From Asterias rubens (Eukaryota; Echinodermata; Asteroidea; Forcipulatida; Asteriidae), in the NCBI RefSeq assembly GCF_902459465.1, contig NC_047071.1:8884098-8948097 (forward strand): a stretch of 64,000 nucleotides of DNA, in the 5' to 3' direction. Positions 1 through 11,309 of the stretch are shown in pieces (position 1 is the stretch's first letter; each line of letters starts with the position of its first letter). Under the pieces are notes generated by a model, which saw only the letters and a list, made by a program, of their open reading frames with translations, ran no database searches and was not told the DNA's origin. Both the position numbers and the translations under genes were made by a program.

Positions 1-185
1 GGATTATGAGCAAACATGACCAAGGAGTCTATCATTGAAAAAAAAAAAAAAAATGCTGAATGAGTTTTTTCACTAATTTCTCAAAAACTACACCACCACA
101 GCAAGTAATATTTTAAGGGAAGCTTTCAACTATCATTATCTTCAAACTGTTGAAGTTTAGTGTAAATCTGTGGACACGATGGTGT
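1..185. repeat. Family D MITE, right part, cut by window edge
   Basis: The stretch from 'tttctcaaaaactacacc' to 'gtaaatctgtggacac' matches the right half of the complete copy at 12491-12875: the same order of 'ctcaaaaactacac', 'gggaagctttc', 'actatcattat' and 'gtgtaaatctgtggac'. It is non-coding. The left half lies outside the window. Confidence 0.6.
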
Positions 186-333
186 GTCGTCGTCGTCAAA
201 AACCCCTATTCAATTACGCACGTTCGTTTGAACGAAATCCCTAAACCTTCGTACTTTGTCGCGTGCAAAGTATATTGCCCGGAACTCGGTTAGATTGTTA
301 TGGGTTCTGAACGATGGTGGGAAAACAGAATGA

Positions 334-561
334 GTAGACTTCCTCTCAAGAAGTCACAACTCATGATAGTTACATACTGTATGGCATTTACCATAGAGAA
401 TGTTTAACAATAACATGGAAGTGACTGCATCCAGTTATATTCAAACGCGTAGACTCATCTCAAGAAGTCACAACTCGTGATAGGTACATACTGTATGACA
501 TTTACCAAAGAGAATATTTATCAATAACATGGAAGCGACTGCATCCAGTTATGTTCAAATG
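334..561. repeat. Diverged tandem duplication, two ~113-bp units
   Basis: Units at about 334-447 and 448-561 repeat the same order of blocks: 'caagaagtcacaactc', 'acatactgtatg', 'aataacatggaag' and 'gactgcatccagttat'. They differ at scattered bases, so the duplication is not recent. It has no coding content. Confidence 0.8.
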
Positions 562-671
562 AAGATTACGTGGCTAATTAATTAGGATTATTAATTTTGT
601 TTTCATTTAGAGTAAAGCTTATGTTCTAAGCTTCAATTTTGTATATGATTTCACTCTTTTGAACTTATGGT

Positions 672-1229
672 CTAGGAGAATAGACTTAAATAAAGAGCGT
701 GTACAAATGCTATGGGGTTTTGGCGGAAACAAATAATAATAATAATAGTAATAATAAAAGTAATAATACTAAAATTTAAAAAAATCTCGACGAAAATACC
801 TGTTCCGACGGTAGGTAACTGCCAATAATAAAAATAATAAAAATATCGACGATAACAATACCTGAAAATAGCTAAGGTCGGAACAGCTATTAACTTGAAC
901 ATTCCATATATGACGACCGGGAATACAATCGCTGCCATGGAAAACGAAGCCATTTGGATAAGCCACAATAGAAGAATTATGTAATACTCAGAAGAAGGCA
1001 TATACGATTCCTGAAGTACCCAGCTGCAGAACACCCCGATGATCAGAAACATGAGGACAAATAGCAAATTAAGAAGTAGGGATGCCTTTTTAAGAAGTGT
1101 GGGTGCATCATTCACAAGTATGGATGTCTCGTTGACAAGTATGGATGCCTTCAAGATAAGTCCGGATGCCTCTTCAACGACTGAGTTCACCCTGTTCCTG
1201 TCCACTCCTAATAAAAAGCTGGCAGCCAT
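672..1229 (-). CDS. Uncharacterised membrane protein with tandem heptads; paralogue of the 9230-10153 gene, possibly degenerate
   Basis: Open frame of 185 codons on the minus strand ending in TAG at 672-674. I do not recognise the family. Residues 20-54 form a five-fold heptad repeat, followed directly by a hydrophobic helix at about 55-71 ending in the block LIIGVFC and a second at about 84-111. The block KASLLLNLLFVL...LIIGVFC matches KASMLFDLLIVL...LVIGAFC of the protein encoded at 9230-10153, and the second helices share W-L-x3-A-S-x-S-x-A with a following P-V-I, so the two are paralogues. Unlike its relative it lacks a clear signal peptide, and its last 70 residues are Ile/Tyr/Phe-rich and encoded by an ATT/AAT-rich low-complexity tract. 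It may be a truncated copy, an exon of a larger gene, or a pseudogene. Confidence 0.45.
   Translation of the reverse strand: MAASFLLGVDRNRVNSVVEEASGLILKASILVNETSILVNDAPTLLKKASLLLNLLFVLMFLIIGVFCSWVLQESYMPSSEYYIILLLWLIQMASFSMAAIVFPVVIYGMFKLIAVPTLAIFRYCYRRYFYYFYYWQLPTVGTGIFVEIFLNFSIITFIITIIIIICFRQNPIAFVHALYLSLFS
1068..1172 (-). repeat. Five 21-bp tandem repeats encoding heptads
   Basis: Within the 185-codon frame, five consecutive 21-bp units encode EASGLIL, KASILVN, ETSILVN, DAPTLLK and KASLLLN. Each unit begins with a charged residue followed by a small one, with Leu or Val near the end. The DNA units share a GCATCC..ACTTnT pattern. A 21-bp period encodes exactly one coiled-coil heptad. Confidence 0.85.
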
Positions 1230-1964
1230 TGTTATTTCTTGTGTTGTCCCTCCAAAGTGTTTTGGACGTTCGGGCTCAAATCTTGGTCGACTCTTCTCGA
1301 TTGAGTGTTTTCCACGACGGTTTTGTACGACCTCACAGGTATTCGGTGTCCATGTATCTGTGAAAGTAAACTATTGTAGCCTGTTTTGGTTGTTTGTAAA
1401 GAACCCACCATCAGCCTGTGGGGACTGCTGTCGTGATAAAAGACAAGACGAGAAGCACTTCACGAGTCGTCGTCACCGCAGTTCTCAACGTTTTACTGCG
1501 AATAATAACGATGAAAGTCAATACTATTTTAATGATTTTAACAATTAACTACCAACACAGCAATCAAGCAAAACGCATACTGGTTCCGAGCTTAGGTTTA
1601 AACCTAATCCAATATTTTATCAATTGGCACATTACCTGTTTGTATGGAGTTCACACTCTGTGCTACAGTAGTTTAAATAAAGATTACTATACTGCAACTG
1701 TTTTTGGAGCATTTCGTAATTCAATTATCTCTGATTAAAAACAGAAAATGACAATTCCAATAACGAAAACATGTTTCTGTAACCCGGAAAATGGGTACAC
1801 TTGCGAGACGTTCCATCGCGTTAATCTTTTTAAAAAGAGGTGTTCGGATTCTGTACCTTCAGCCGTTACTAAAAAACAATATTAACTGATAAACGATTTT
1901 GAAAATTTGATCGATCTCCGGAAATTGTATGTTCAGATGGGCGACGTGTGAAGCGCCTACCCAC
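1230..1964. other. Intergenic, no gene recognised
   Basis: Overlapping short frames on the plus strand here have no recognisable domain, no splice-consistent extension and no plausible composition. No repeat from this window was matched. Confidence 0.4.
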
Positions 1965-2343
1965 TTTAAAGGCAGTGGACACTATTGGTAACTACTCAAA
2001 ATAATTATTGGCATAAAAACCTTTCTTGGTGACGAGTAATGGGGAGAGGTTGATGGTATAAAACATTGTGAGAAACGGCTCCCTCATAGTTTTCGAGGAA
2101 GAAGTAAATTCCACGAATTTGATTTCGAGACCTCAGATTTAGAACTTGAGGTCTCGAAATCAACCATGTAAACGCACACAACTTCGTGTGACACAGGGTG
2201 TTTTTTCATTCATTATTATCTCGGAATTTCAATGACCGATTGAGCTCAAATTTTCACAGGTTTGTTTTTGTATGCATATGTTGAGATACACCAACTGTGA
2301 AGGCTAGTCTTTGACAATTACCAATAGTGTCCACTGCCTTTAA
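1965..2343. mobile_element. Family A MITE (Kolobok-like), complete
   Basis: Flanked by TTAA, with inverted ends AGGCAGTGGACACTATTGG and CCAATAGTGTCCACTGCCT. It contains the typical central palindrome of the family, in which GATTTCGAGACCTCA pairs with its complement across a short loop. It has no open frame. The TTAA target and AGG-type end suggest non-autonomous Kolobok elements; piggyBac also uses TTAA. Confidence 0.9.
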
Positions 2344-2763
2344 CAGTCACAATTCCTCTTCAGACAAATTAATTTGACTTCGTGAAGCTTATATGCCTTT
2401 TTGGTAATTTTACTCTCTATGGAGTACAAAAGGCTCTATGACGGATGCATTTGATGTACCCAGAGCGTTAGCATAACCGTTGCCTGTGTTAGCAATCACC
2501 ATACATATTATAGTCAGTTCTCAAAATAAATATATAAGATAACAGACTTGGGCAACTGTATGCAATCCCTTACGTTCACTTGGTGTGTCAGACAAGAATG
2601 AAGATAAAAAGTTCTTCCGTGGCTTTTAGTTTTGATCAACTGCCAAACACTCCATCTAGAAGTGGCTTGGACATTTCTTAAGATATCTCTAACACTGTAG
2701 ACGTTTTTTAAGAATAATGAATCTTTGAAAATATAGACACGGGAACACGGGACACGAGACACG

Positions 2764-3123
2764 GGACACTTTTTGGTTATTGTCAAAGACCAGTATTTTT
2801 ACGTAGTGTATCTCAACTTATGCATACACACAACTTTGTGGAAATTTGAAACTAACTGGTCGTCGATGTTGCGAGATCATAGTGGAAGAAAAAACAGTGT
2901 CACACGAAGTTGTGTGCTTTCAGATGCTTGATTTCGAGACCTCAAATTCTAAATCTGAGGTCTCGAAATCAAATTCGTGGATTCTAATTCTGGAAACTAC
3001 GTTACTTCAGAGGAAGCCGTTTCTAACAATGTGTTATACTATCAGCAGCTCTCCATTGCTCGTTTACTAAGCAAGTTTTTATGCTAAAATTATGTTGAAT
3101 AATTGCCAATAGTGGCCATGCCT
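2764..3123. mobile_element. Family A MITE, diverged
   Basis: Inverted relative to the previous copy. Recognisable blocks are 'ttgtcaaagaccagt', 'tatctcaac', 'gttgcgagatcat', the central palindrome around 2933-2972 and 'taattgccaatagtg'. Both ends are degraded. Confidence 0.75.
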
Positions 3124-3474
3124 ACAATTATTATAAAAACAGCAAACGAATCAGGTGGCCAGTTAAGCACAGTCCATGTAAACAATGTGTATACACACCT
3201 GCATAACTATTGATGGTATTTTCCAAAGAGTCATCAGTAGTCATAAAAAGGAAGTCACATAAGGAGGCGAGCTACATTTTGAAGACAAACCTTGATTGTT
3301 TCACTCGAGTGTGCTACACAACCAATTATGCCACATGGACGGTGCAAAAAGACCCGGAAGCAGTTGTGCAATAATACCTCACCAAATTATACCAACAGAG
3401 GGCGAATGTCAACATGTTGTTGATGAGAGTGCACGCTACGTAAAACGGGTAATCCCCCAGTTGTGGGAGGGTCT

Positions 3475-3716
3475 GGGCCCAGTTTCATAGAGCTGCTAAG
3501 CACAACAATTTGCTTAGCATGAAATTTCTTCCTTGATGAAAACAGGATTACCAATCAAATTTCCATTAGTTACATATTGCATGTTACTGGTATTCAGCTG
3601 TTGTTTGCTTATCCTGAAAATCACGTGGAAATTTGGTTGGTTACCCTGTTTTTATCAAGGGAGAAAGTTCATGCTAAGCAAATTTTTGTGCTTAGCAGCT
3701 CTATGAACTTGGGCCC
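3475..3716. mobile_element. Family G MITE (GGGCCC-ended), complete
   Basis: Inverted arms begin GGGCCCAGTTTCATAGAGCT and end in the complement before GGGCCC. The interior has the paired blocks 'gcttagcatgaaatttcttcc' and 'gaagaaa/gagaaagttcatgctaagc'. The same element recurs at 55232-55470, with an interrupted copy at 17648-18066. Confidence 0.8.
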
Positions 3717-4488
3717 AGATCACACAAACACAAGGCCGTATCCAAATCGGCGGCTGAGCTCAGGCTACACGGCTGTTAATAAGGGTGTTGCTAAGACGTT
3801 CGCCTTAGCGCATGATGACGCGGAAATCTAGCTGTTATAGCCCTAGCCCTGGCGGCCTTACACTTTCGTACTATATACTACATAGGTTATACGCGTGGCC
3901 GCATGATGGGCCTGCTTTGTTGTTGGCCCATCGTAATGCCAATGAGCAAGATAAATTAAAACATGTTTGGGTCAATAAAATGGTGATCAACATTTTGGCC
4001 CATCGTAAACGTTAGTCCTACATTCTGGTCAACATAGTGTTGTTATCTGGGTTGCCATTGTTGCCCACCATCTTTAGAACATCAGCTGCTGTCTGTTCAT
4101 CCCTAACATGAAGGAGGGCTTTCTGGTAGCGGAGACATTCTGTCAAATTTACTCCAACTCACAGTGGTCTGCACACTTGATATCAATGACGAGTGAAGAG
4201 AAGAATTCATTCCTGAAGAGCTCGGGGCTAAAGTCCTCGGGCCAATATCACCGGGTATACATTTACTTTTACCGTCGCGATGCATCGCGATTGGTCTGGT
4301 ATCAAAACTTGGCGGCTCATAAGCAACACCACAATCACGTAAAATAAGACTGTGTCGCGTTGAACAACTTTAAAGCAGTGCCGTTAGCCATATGAGATCG
4401 TTTTCAAATGAGCCCACGTTAGTTGGCTGTGAAACTGTTTTATATAAATGTACAGAATCTTCCTCATACGACCACAAAAACTTCCATC
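3717..4488. other. Intergenic, no gene or repeat recognised
   Basis: Short frames at 3812-4015 and 4103-4347 overlap on opposite strands and have no recognisable motif. Nothing else stands out. Confidence 0.35.
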
Positions 4489-4883
4489 TTAAAGGGTAAG
4501 GTACACGTTTGGTAATATTGTCAAAGACAAGTTTTCTCACTTGGTGTATCCAAACATCAGCATAAAATAACAGGCTTGTGAAAATTTGAGCTTAATTTAT
4601 TCAACGAAGTTGGGAGAAACTATGAGAGAAAAAAACACCGTTGTTGGACGAATTTGTGTGCTTTCAGATAGGAATAAAAGACTTCTAGCTAAAAGCATTT
4701 TATTATTTTAGAGAGAAATCACCTCTTTCTCAAAAACTACGTTACTTCAACAGGGGGGGGGGGAGTTTCCCACAATGTTTAATAATTATTATCAACAGCT
4801 CTCCAACGCTCGTTATATACCAAGTCAGTTTATAAGTTAATATTTGTTTGGAGTAATTACCAAACGTGTACCTTCCCTTTAAA
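4489..4883. mobile_element. Family B MITE, complete
   Basis: TTAA-flanked, with ends AGGGTAAGGTACACGTTTGG and CGTGTACCTTCCCT. The interior shares 'ttgtcaaagac', 'gtgaaaatttgagct' and 'ctacgttacttc' with family A, but its central stem is AAAAGACTTCTAGCT/AGCTAGAAG-like. A poly-G run interrupts it near 4753. Confidence 0.85.
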
Positions 4884-6499
4884 GCTTATTTATAACTGGA
4901 CTGAAGAAAGATGATAATGGTGTTATAGGCGTGTCCGTGAAATTATTTCGTCTGAAATGCCCATTGATTAGAAATCCCCCCAAAATATTTGAAACTCCGA
5001 AACATTTTGTGCAGGAATCGTTTGTTCTCAGATTCCGTTTGCGAATGCTGCGGCAAAAAAAGAATATTGTGGAATTAGTACCCGCTGTGACCTCGCTAAA
5101 CGAATGGACTCGAGGTTCCAACAAACCGTGATCTGAACGGGGAAAAAAAAATTAACAAAGAGACACCTGTAGGACTACTCAGCTGAAACTTTTATTTACT
5201 TCTGACTTTATTGTATCTATCCAGAGAAGTATTATTTATTTATTTATTTCTTATACCCTGAAAAATCCTCTCCGTCAAACACTGTTTTTTTTTTTAGAGG
5301 TGCCCATCCAGCAACTACAAACACATTTTCAATTTTAATATCGCTGTCTATATTAGCTAGAACCATTAACATTAACGTAACCAAAACGATGACCCCATCT
5401 TTTCTGCACTATCATTCATTAATAAATCAATTCTTAATACTTTGTTGTTACTAGAATGTTCACTGCGTGAAATAACCGTTGATTCAAAGGAACTAAAACA
5501 TTGAAACACTTAATTGAGTAATAATAAAATGGGACTCTAATCTACCTATTTTTTTTCTCTCTAATAATAATGATAATAATAAATAGTTTATTTTTAATAT
5601 AGCGTCTCACATGAGAAATTTCAAAACGCTGTACAGTATATATATTTTTTTTATACATAATATTATTATAAACATTAAACTAAAACGAGTAAGCAAAAAC
5701 AGCAAAATTACATTGTATAATAAGAATGTAAAAAAATAGTAAAAACACCACTCTTTACTATTCGAGTTGTCCCTCATGTGTGGTGGTTCTTTCACTCGTT
5801 TAGAGGGGTTTCACTCCAGGACAGGAGTGGAAGTGGAAGTAGAAGAGGAGTGGAGGATCACTCAAAAAGATGCATACTTCAATCTAAAAGAGTGGAAGAC
5901 CACTCTTCAAAGAGTGCTTTTTCATTCTTTTGCATTTAGAGAGTGACGTCACGCAATTGAAGATGGTTTTGAACTGTTACAAAGTGTAATGAGAGGGTGA
6001 GTGATTACTAACCTCTTGTGTGTAGATTCGTTAGTTTTAATATTACGCCCCTATACGCGTTTGTCAACTAACAGTTATTTGGAAAATCTTTGTATAAAAA
6101 CAGCCATTCATTAAAATAACAGTTGACGTCATCAGGGACAGACCACCTGTTTAAACAAGACCGATGACCTTGTATATAGTATAGTATCATTGCAGGCGAC
6201 ATGCCACACAAAGCCATAATGGAACATTTTATGAAATGTTATTTCACAAATTTCACTCAATAATTATCAACTTAAAAAAATAACCTTTGTTTAGCGTGTG
6301 TTCTTCCTTTCTCCAAAGCGAAACATAATACAAATAGACAGTGTATTATGAATCTCCACATTATTTAAGCTAATGTTTCATTCCATTTGAGCAATGTGGC
6401 TGAATGAAGTCCAGAACTGGATTTCACAAAGCAAAAGGTCACCTTAGAATGGGCTGCCCATATTATTTGTACAGAGTGACATCAAACTTTGCTAAGCAC
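4884..6499. other. Gene-free AT-rich stretch
   Basis: Holds a TTTA microsatellite (about 5228-5250), ATA/ATT-rich low complexity (5560-5740) and a purine-rich segment with short inverted 'gagtggaag/cactctt' blocks (5820-5945). Bases 4930-5130 share the phrase 'tagtacccgctgtgacctcgctaaa' in diverged form with 35260-35290, hinting at another unclassified repeat. No gene is seen. Confidence 0.4.
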
Positions 6500-6893
6500 T
6501 TAAAGGCAGTGGACACTATTGGTAATTGTCAAAGACCAGTCTTCTCACCTGATGTTTCTCAACATATTATGCATAAATAACAAACCTGTGAAAAATTGAG
6601 CTTGATTGGTCATCGAATTTGCGAGATAATAATGACAGAAAAAACACCCTTGTCACACGAAGTTGTGTGCTGCCAGACCAGATGCTTGATTTCAAGACCT
6701 CAAAACTCCAAATCTCACAATTGTTTATACTACCAACCTCTCCCAATTTCTCGTTACCAAGTAAGGTTTTATGCTATGTACAGAACAACAAACCTGGTAA
6801 AATTTGAACTCAATCGGTCATCAAAGTTGGGAGATAATAATGAATAGATAAAACAAAGGTAAGGTTTTATGCTATATTGTTCACTGCCTTTAA
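6500..6893. mobile_element. Family A MITE, internally rearranged
   Basis: The left end is intact ('ttaaaggcagtggacactattggtaatt'), and the right end reads 'tcactgcctttaa'. The right half is unusual: instead of the usual complement of the left arm, a second direct block 'acaaacctggtaaaatttgaactcaatcggtcatc' is present, so the central part was duplicated or recombined. Confidence 0.75.
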
Positions 6894-7829
6894 GATATAC
6901 TTTGTTTTTCAACCTTCTAAATATTGTATATGCCTATAAATAATGAGAATATACGACTCTTCCTGATATGGTGCCAATCGGCAACAATTATGCCCAATGT
7001 GGGTTTATAATTTACATCCAGTTGCGTTCACATTACTTTCCGGAAATATTGACTCGTCGTAAATGGTGCCAATTAGCACGGTGACCCATCATGGTCGATT
7101 TAATGATATACTTTTTAAGTGTTTTTTTTTTTCTCTTCGGGATCACATAATAATTGAATTTTTATGAATGGATGTATTTCGGTAAGCCAATCCGAAAGCA
7201 TCCGCCGTTATCATTTCTACCTCCTTGCCGTTATCAACGAACCTCATACAATAAGTTTCCCATTCCCAATACCATTTTGTGTAAAAGTTAAAACATAATT
7301 TGTGTTTATTAACATTTAAAAAAGACGAAAACAACATTAAATCAATAATGCTTACGTATAGTCAGTCACGTTCTGGAAAGTTCAAGCAAAGCTGGCGACC
7401 CGTGGAAGAGTTCCCGAAAATATACACCAAAAAGGCTCAAATATTCTCATGTGAACATAAACAGCGAAATACCAGTCACCCAAGAAAAAGAAAAAAATAG
7501 TTTACCAACGGAATAAGCCATGAGAGCGAAGCTAAGGACCGTCGGGACAGAATCTAACCTAGTCCTCATACAATAAAAAAAATGGCGTGCGAATCGGGAA
7601 AAAAAAATCCCACAATGTGAAATGATGTACGAACTCACAGCTGTTGCGTGTCGTGAATGTGCCACATAGTGCCGACGGATGTTGCATGATGTAATAATGT
7701 TTAAGGATAAAGTCGATTTGTAACTTGGTTTGTGGAAAGAACGTTGTGATGTGGATCCTCTTATAAATGAAAAGGGTAATTTGTCGCTCAAATAATAATA
7801 AAAAAATCAGCTGAAGCCTTTGATGCAAA
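6894..7829. other. Intergenic, no gene recognised
   Basis: Overlapping frames on both strands (7143-7337, 7300-7500, 7447-7828) have no recognisable domain. Composition is AT-rich with short A runs. Confidence 0.35.
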
Positions 7830-8122
7830 CGTATAAAACATGGCTCTCTCTGAAGTAACGTAGCTTTTGACGAAGAAGTAATTTCTCACTAAAATATTTG
7901 AATTGAATTCGAGACCTCAGCTGAGGTCTCGAACTCAAGCATCGGAATTTGTGCGACAAGTTTTTGTTTTTGTCTTTTACACTATTCTTTCGCAACTTCG
8001 ACGAACCCAATTGAGTTCAAATTTTCACAGGTTTATTTTATGCATACAATGATAACAATACACCGCAAGTGAGAAGACTGGTCTTTGACAATTTATAACC
8101 AAACGTATCCAGTGACTTTAAA
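7830..8122. mobile_element. Family A MITE, left-truncated
   Basis: Begins at 'tataaaacatggctc' without the first terminal repeat. It retains a very tight central palindrome 'gagacctcagctgaggtctc' at about 7911-7930 and ends 'tccagtgactttaaa'. Several unit bases differ from the consensus. Confidence 0.7.
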
Positions 8123-8386
8123 CTGCTCAGTATTGAAGCACTTCGTCACACTTATTGTCAATAGTTTGGAAAAACCCAAAACCAATGGCTTTCTCGGTCG
8201 GGCTCCATTGCAATGGTGCCCGACCGAGAAGGCCCTTGGTCATGCTTATAAATTGCTGAATTACACCACTAGGCTAAAATAGAGAAAGTTGTTTACTCAT
8301 TTTGGACAATATTACAAGTTTTTTCGGAGTGACAAGGCACCGATGGACCAGACTATAGGGATGCAATTTTACTTCTAGGTTATTTC

Positions 8387-8773
8387 TTAAAGGCAGTGGA
8401 CACTATTGGTAATTACTCAAAATAATTATCAGCATAAAACCTCACTTGGTAAACGAGTAATGGGGAGCTGTTGATAGTATAAAACGTTGTGAGAAACGGC
8501 TCCCTCTGAAGTGACGTAGTTTTCGAGAAAGAAGTAATTGTCCACGAATTTGATTTCGAGACCTCAAGTTTAGAATTTGAGGTCTCGAAATCAAGCATCT
8601 AAAAGCAAACAATTTCATGTGACAAGGGTGTTTTTTTTTCATAGTTATCTCGCAACTCCGACGACCAATCGAACTCAAACTTTAACAGGTTTATTATTTT
8701 ATGCATATGTTGATATACACCAAGTGAGAAGACCGGTCTTTGACAATTACCAATAGTGTCCACTGGCTTTAAA
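8387..8773. mobile_element. Family A MITE, complete
   Basis: TTAA-flanked with near-perfect terminal repeats. The central palindrome at about 8550-8595 (GATTTCGAGACCTCA ... TGAGGTCTCGAAATC) is intact. Confidence 0.9.
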
Positions 8774-9229
8774 CAGTTGTACCTGATAACTATTTTCCTT
8801 AATTACTACGTGCATACTTCTATTAGTATATGTATAGACTCAACGTGCACTCAACTAAGCATTATTGAATGTTTTAATTCTATACACAATTAAAACAAGT
8901 GCAACAGGCTTCGGGGTTAGTGGGAAAAAAAACCTCGCAAAAGTATGTGCGCAGCAAACAATTGGTTGTTGTATTGCTATATAATGTTGCTTTAATAGAC
9001 CTTTATCATGGTGCAGCCATCTTGAATTTCTCCCATTGATATCAATGTTACCAAACCGAGGCTGGAAGAACAAAATAGTCTGGTTCTTATTTGCAAAATG
9101 ATTTATAAGCATTCGTTATTGTTATTCAATACGAGGAACATGACGAAGATGGAGGCGTCGTGCGGCATGATAAAGTTATATACCAATACATCCCCACTAT
9201 CGGGCTCCCACCTCTCTTCTTGTTTTCTC

Positions 9230-10153
9230 TCATCTCATTTTCCTCTGCCATTCTTTCGGGTTATAGGATGACAGATGAACCAATCGCGAAAGAACCCAAG
9301 CATATAGACAAGCTGCAGGGTCGTGGACCTGAAGCTGCAATGCTACAAGTAAAACAACCGAACAGCCAAGGAGTGATATGGTGATGATATTGCCACTGGT
9401 CAGGGCGGATCCAACAAGCCACACAGACAGCATCAGAAATAACGACCGAATGATGTTAACCACACTAACCCATTCTTTGCAGAACATGTACAACACGGGG
9501 AGTAATGGTAGTGAAACATGCACAATAATGCGAACAAGCGAGATGAAAACGACAGTGTTTAACATTTGATAGTTGGCGGGTTCGTGTCCGGTGACTATGC
9601 GAAATATAACAGGCCCGGCCATTGCTACTGCGGTAGATAAGGATGCCGTCTCAGACAGCCAGAAGACTATTCTCAGGAATCTATCCCCAATACAGATTTT
9701 CCTACAGAAAGCACCAATGACCAATAACACTAACACTATCAGAAGATCGAAAAGCATGGATGCCTTAGAAGCAGTCATGTCGATGGCGCTGTCGAGATTA
9801 TTGAGGGAGGACTCAATCCTAAAGATAACATCTTGGCTATTTTCATTGAACTTATTCGCGGCGTCTTCAATTGTAGGGCCGAGCTCCTGTGTGACGTAGC
9901 GTCCCACTTGACCCACTTGTTGATCAATGTCATGAAGAGCAGTCTCCATATCACTGCGCAAGATTTCGACAGATTCTCGAAGGACATGTCCAAGATGTTG
10001 CGCCTCACGCCTTGCTACTTCGGCTTTATGGGCGGCTTCGTCTGTCGCTCTGTTGATACCAGTGCGACAGCAATCAACCCGTAAGAATGCCATCATGATG
10101 AAACACAAGACGAGCGGAAGTCCAGTTGAAGTGATCGTCGTAATTCTCCCCAT
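9230..10153 (-). CDS. Uncharacterised secretory-pathway membrane protein, coiled coil plus about five membrane helices
   Basis: I do not recognise the family. From the ATG at 10153 the protein has 307 residues: a signal-peptide-like start (MGRITTITSTGLPLVLCFIMM, to about residue 28), a charged heptad-rich region (about 35-130, predicted coiled coil), then hydrophobic helices near 132-150 (block LIVLVLLVIGAFC), 158-186, 196-222, 231-250 and 254-274, and a basic C-terminus. The frame is open 16 codons further upstream, but 'ttttgcag' lies directly before TAAAATGG on the minus strand, a good 3' splice site, so the main exon probably begins there and a 5' untranslated exon lies upstream. No intron interrupts the coding part. 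A paralogue lies at 672-1229 on the same strand. An ATTAAA on this strand near 8873 could serve polyadenylation. The topology suggests a membrane-anchored coiled coil of unknown role. Confidence 0.75.
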   Translation of the reverse strand: MGRITTITSTGLPLVLCFIMMAFLRVDCCRTGINRATDEAAHKAEVARREAQHLGHVLRESVEILRSDMETALHDIDQQVGQVGRYVTQELGPTIEDAANKFNENSQDVIFRIESSLNNLDSAIDMTASKASMLFDLLIVLVLLVIGAFCRKICIGDRFLRIVFWLSETASLSTAVAMAGPVIFRIVTGHEPANYQMLNTVVFISLVRIIVHVSLPLLPVLYMFCKEWVSVVNIIRSLFLMLSVWLVGSALTSGNIITISLLGCSVVLLVALQLQVHDPAACLYAWVLSRLVHLSSYNPKEWQRKMR

Positions 10154-10200
10154 TTTACTGCAAAATTTACAATGAAAGTCAGTTACCTGAAGTTGATTCA

Positions 10201-10214
10201 AAAGAGGGCGCTAT
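10201..10214. promoter_or_regulatory. AAAGAGGGCGCTAT motif near a gene start
   Basis: This 14-mer lies 48 bp upstream of the membrane-protein ATG. The identical 14-mer (opposite strand) lies in the divergent promoter at 60450-60463. Its core AGAGGGCGCT resembles the CTCF consensus core. Function is inferred. Confidence 0.35.
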
Positions 10215-11309
10215 CAGAAGAAGTTTGTACACAGTTTTCTGTCTCTGTATGGGTTCGCGGGATGGTGATGGGGAGGGTGGTGGTGCACAAAATCTCAAAA
10301 CAGACTACACCCGGCTCTTAGTATAATGAGCAATAAAGGATCATGCATGTATTACGTTTAGTTCCAAAAAGCTGTTCTCGATTTCACCATAAATGGTACC
10401 CGTGCAACCAGATGATAAATACGACACCGTGCTCAGCATCAGCCAAGCACCCCCCCCCCCACCCCACCCAAATTAGCTACCACACGCTCCAGTCGCAATC
10501 GAAGGTTAATCTTGGTGTTGATCTACAAGAGGGTGCTATTTCAACCAATATAATTGTTAATCAGTTGCAGGCAAATTTTATAGGACTCACAGAATTGGAA
10601 GCAAGTCTAACAAAAACTTGCGCAACCAATAGGTCAAGTCGGGTGAAGAAACATGTTATTTTACAGTCATCGCGGCCAAGTTCAAATTCATTCAGTTCAG
10701 TTTTCTCACCCATTGAACTTCTGCAATACAATTGAACATGTCACATCTTATGCAGGGAAAAACCAGAAGGGAGAAGACAATCCTGACGTTGATCAATGCT
10801 ATTTAGGAATTTGATTTATTGTGATAAAAAACAGGAAAAAACACACACAAAAAAACAATGAGTATTAGTTAAACGGTCTGTAAAGATTAGGTTTTTGTAA
10901 TCCTTGGAATGGTTCAATTCTTTTATAATCATGTAGATATGCAACTATATCCCATGAGAAAATAATTGCCAAAAATCCTGAGTGAATAGTGTCCATTCAG
11001 AAATAATGATCCAAAATAGGAATACACATAATAGATATATCCAACATGTAGTAGTTCGAAGTGAAATGTTTCTCAAAATGCATATTCAAAAGCTGATGTA
11101 CTTTGGCTTAGCACGTACATAAATTGTTTTGACATTTATTTACAGCGATGTCATTCGTTTACAGACCCTTCAACAGGTATGGGTTTTGTGGTTGTCCGTG
11201 TCTGTGTTTTTTTTTTTTTTTTTTTTAACATTTTGTGGGCAATAATTTTATGTTGATAAAATTAACCTAAATCTGATTTGAAACTTTACATGGTGGAAAT
11301 ACGATATTA
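10215..11309. other. Gene-free stretch
   Basis: Includes a C-rich run at 10448-10468 and a poly-T run at 11206-11226. The 130-codon frame at 10343-10735 has no domain and spans the poly-C run, so I do not count it as a gene. Confidence 0.4.

Noticed and set aside
10157..10190. A 33-bp intron in the leader of the 9230-10153 gene
   Set aside because: CAG|GTAACT and TTTTGCAG are both present, but 33 bp is too short for an animal spliceosomal intron; the acceptor more likely pairs with a distant upstream donor.
10343..10735. 130-codon plus-strand frame
   Set aside because: It runs through a poly-C tract, has no domain or splice-supported neighbours, and its composition is not gene-like.
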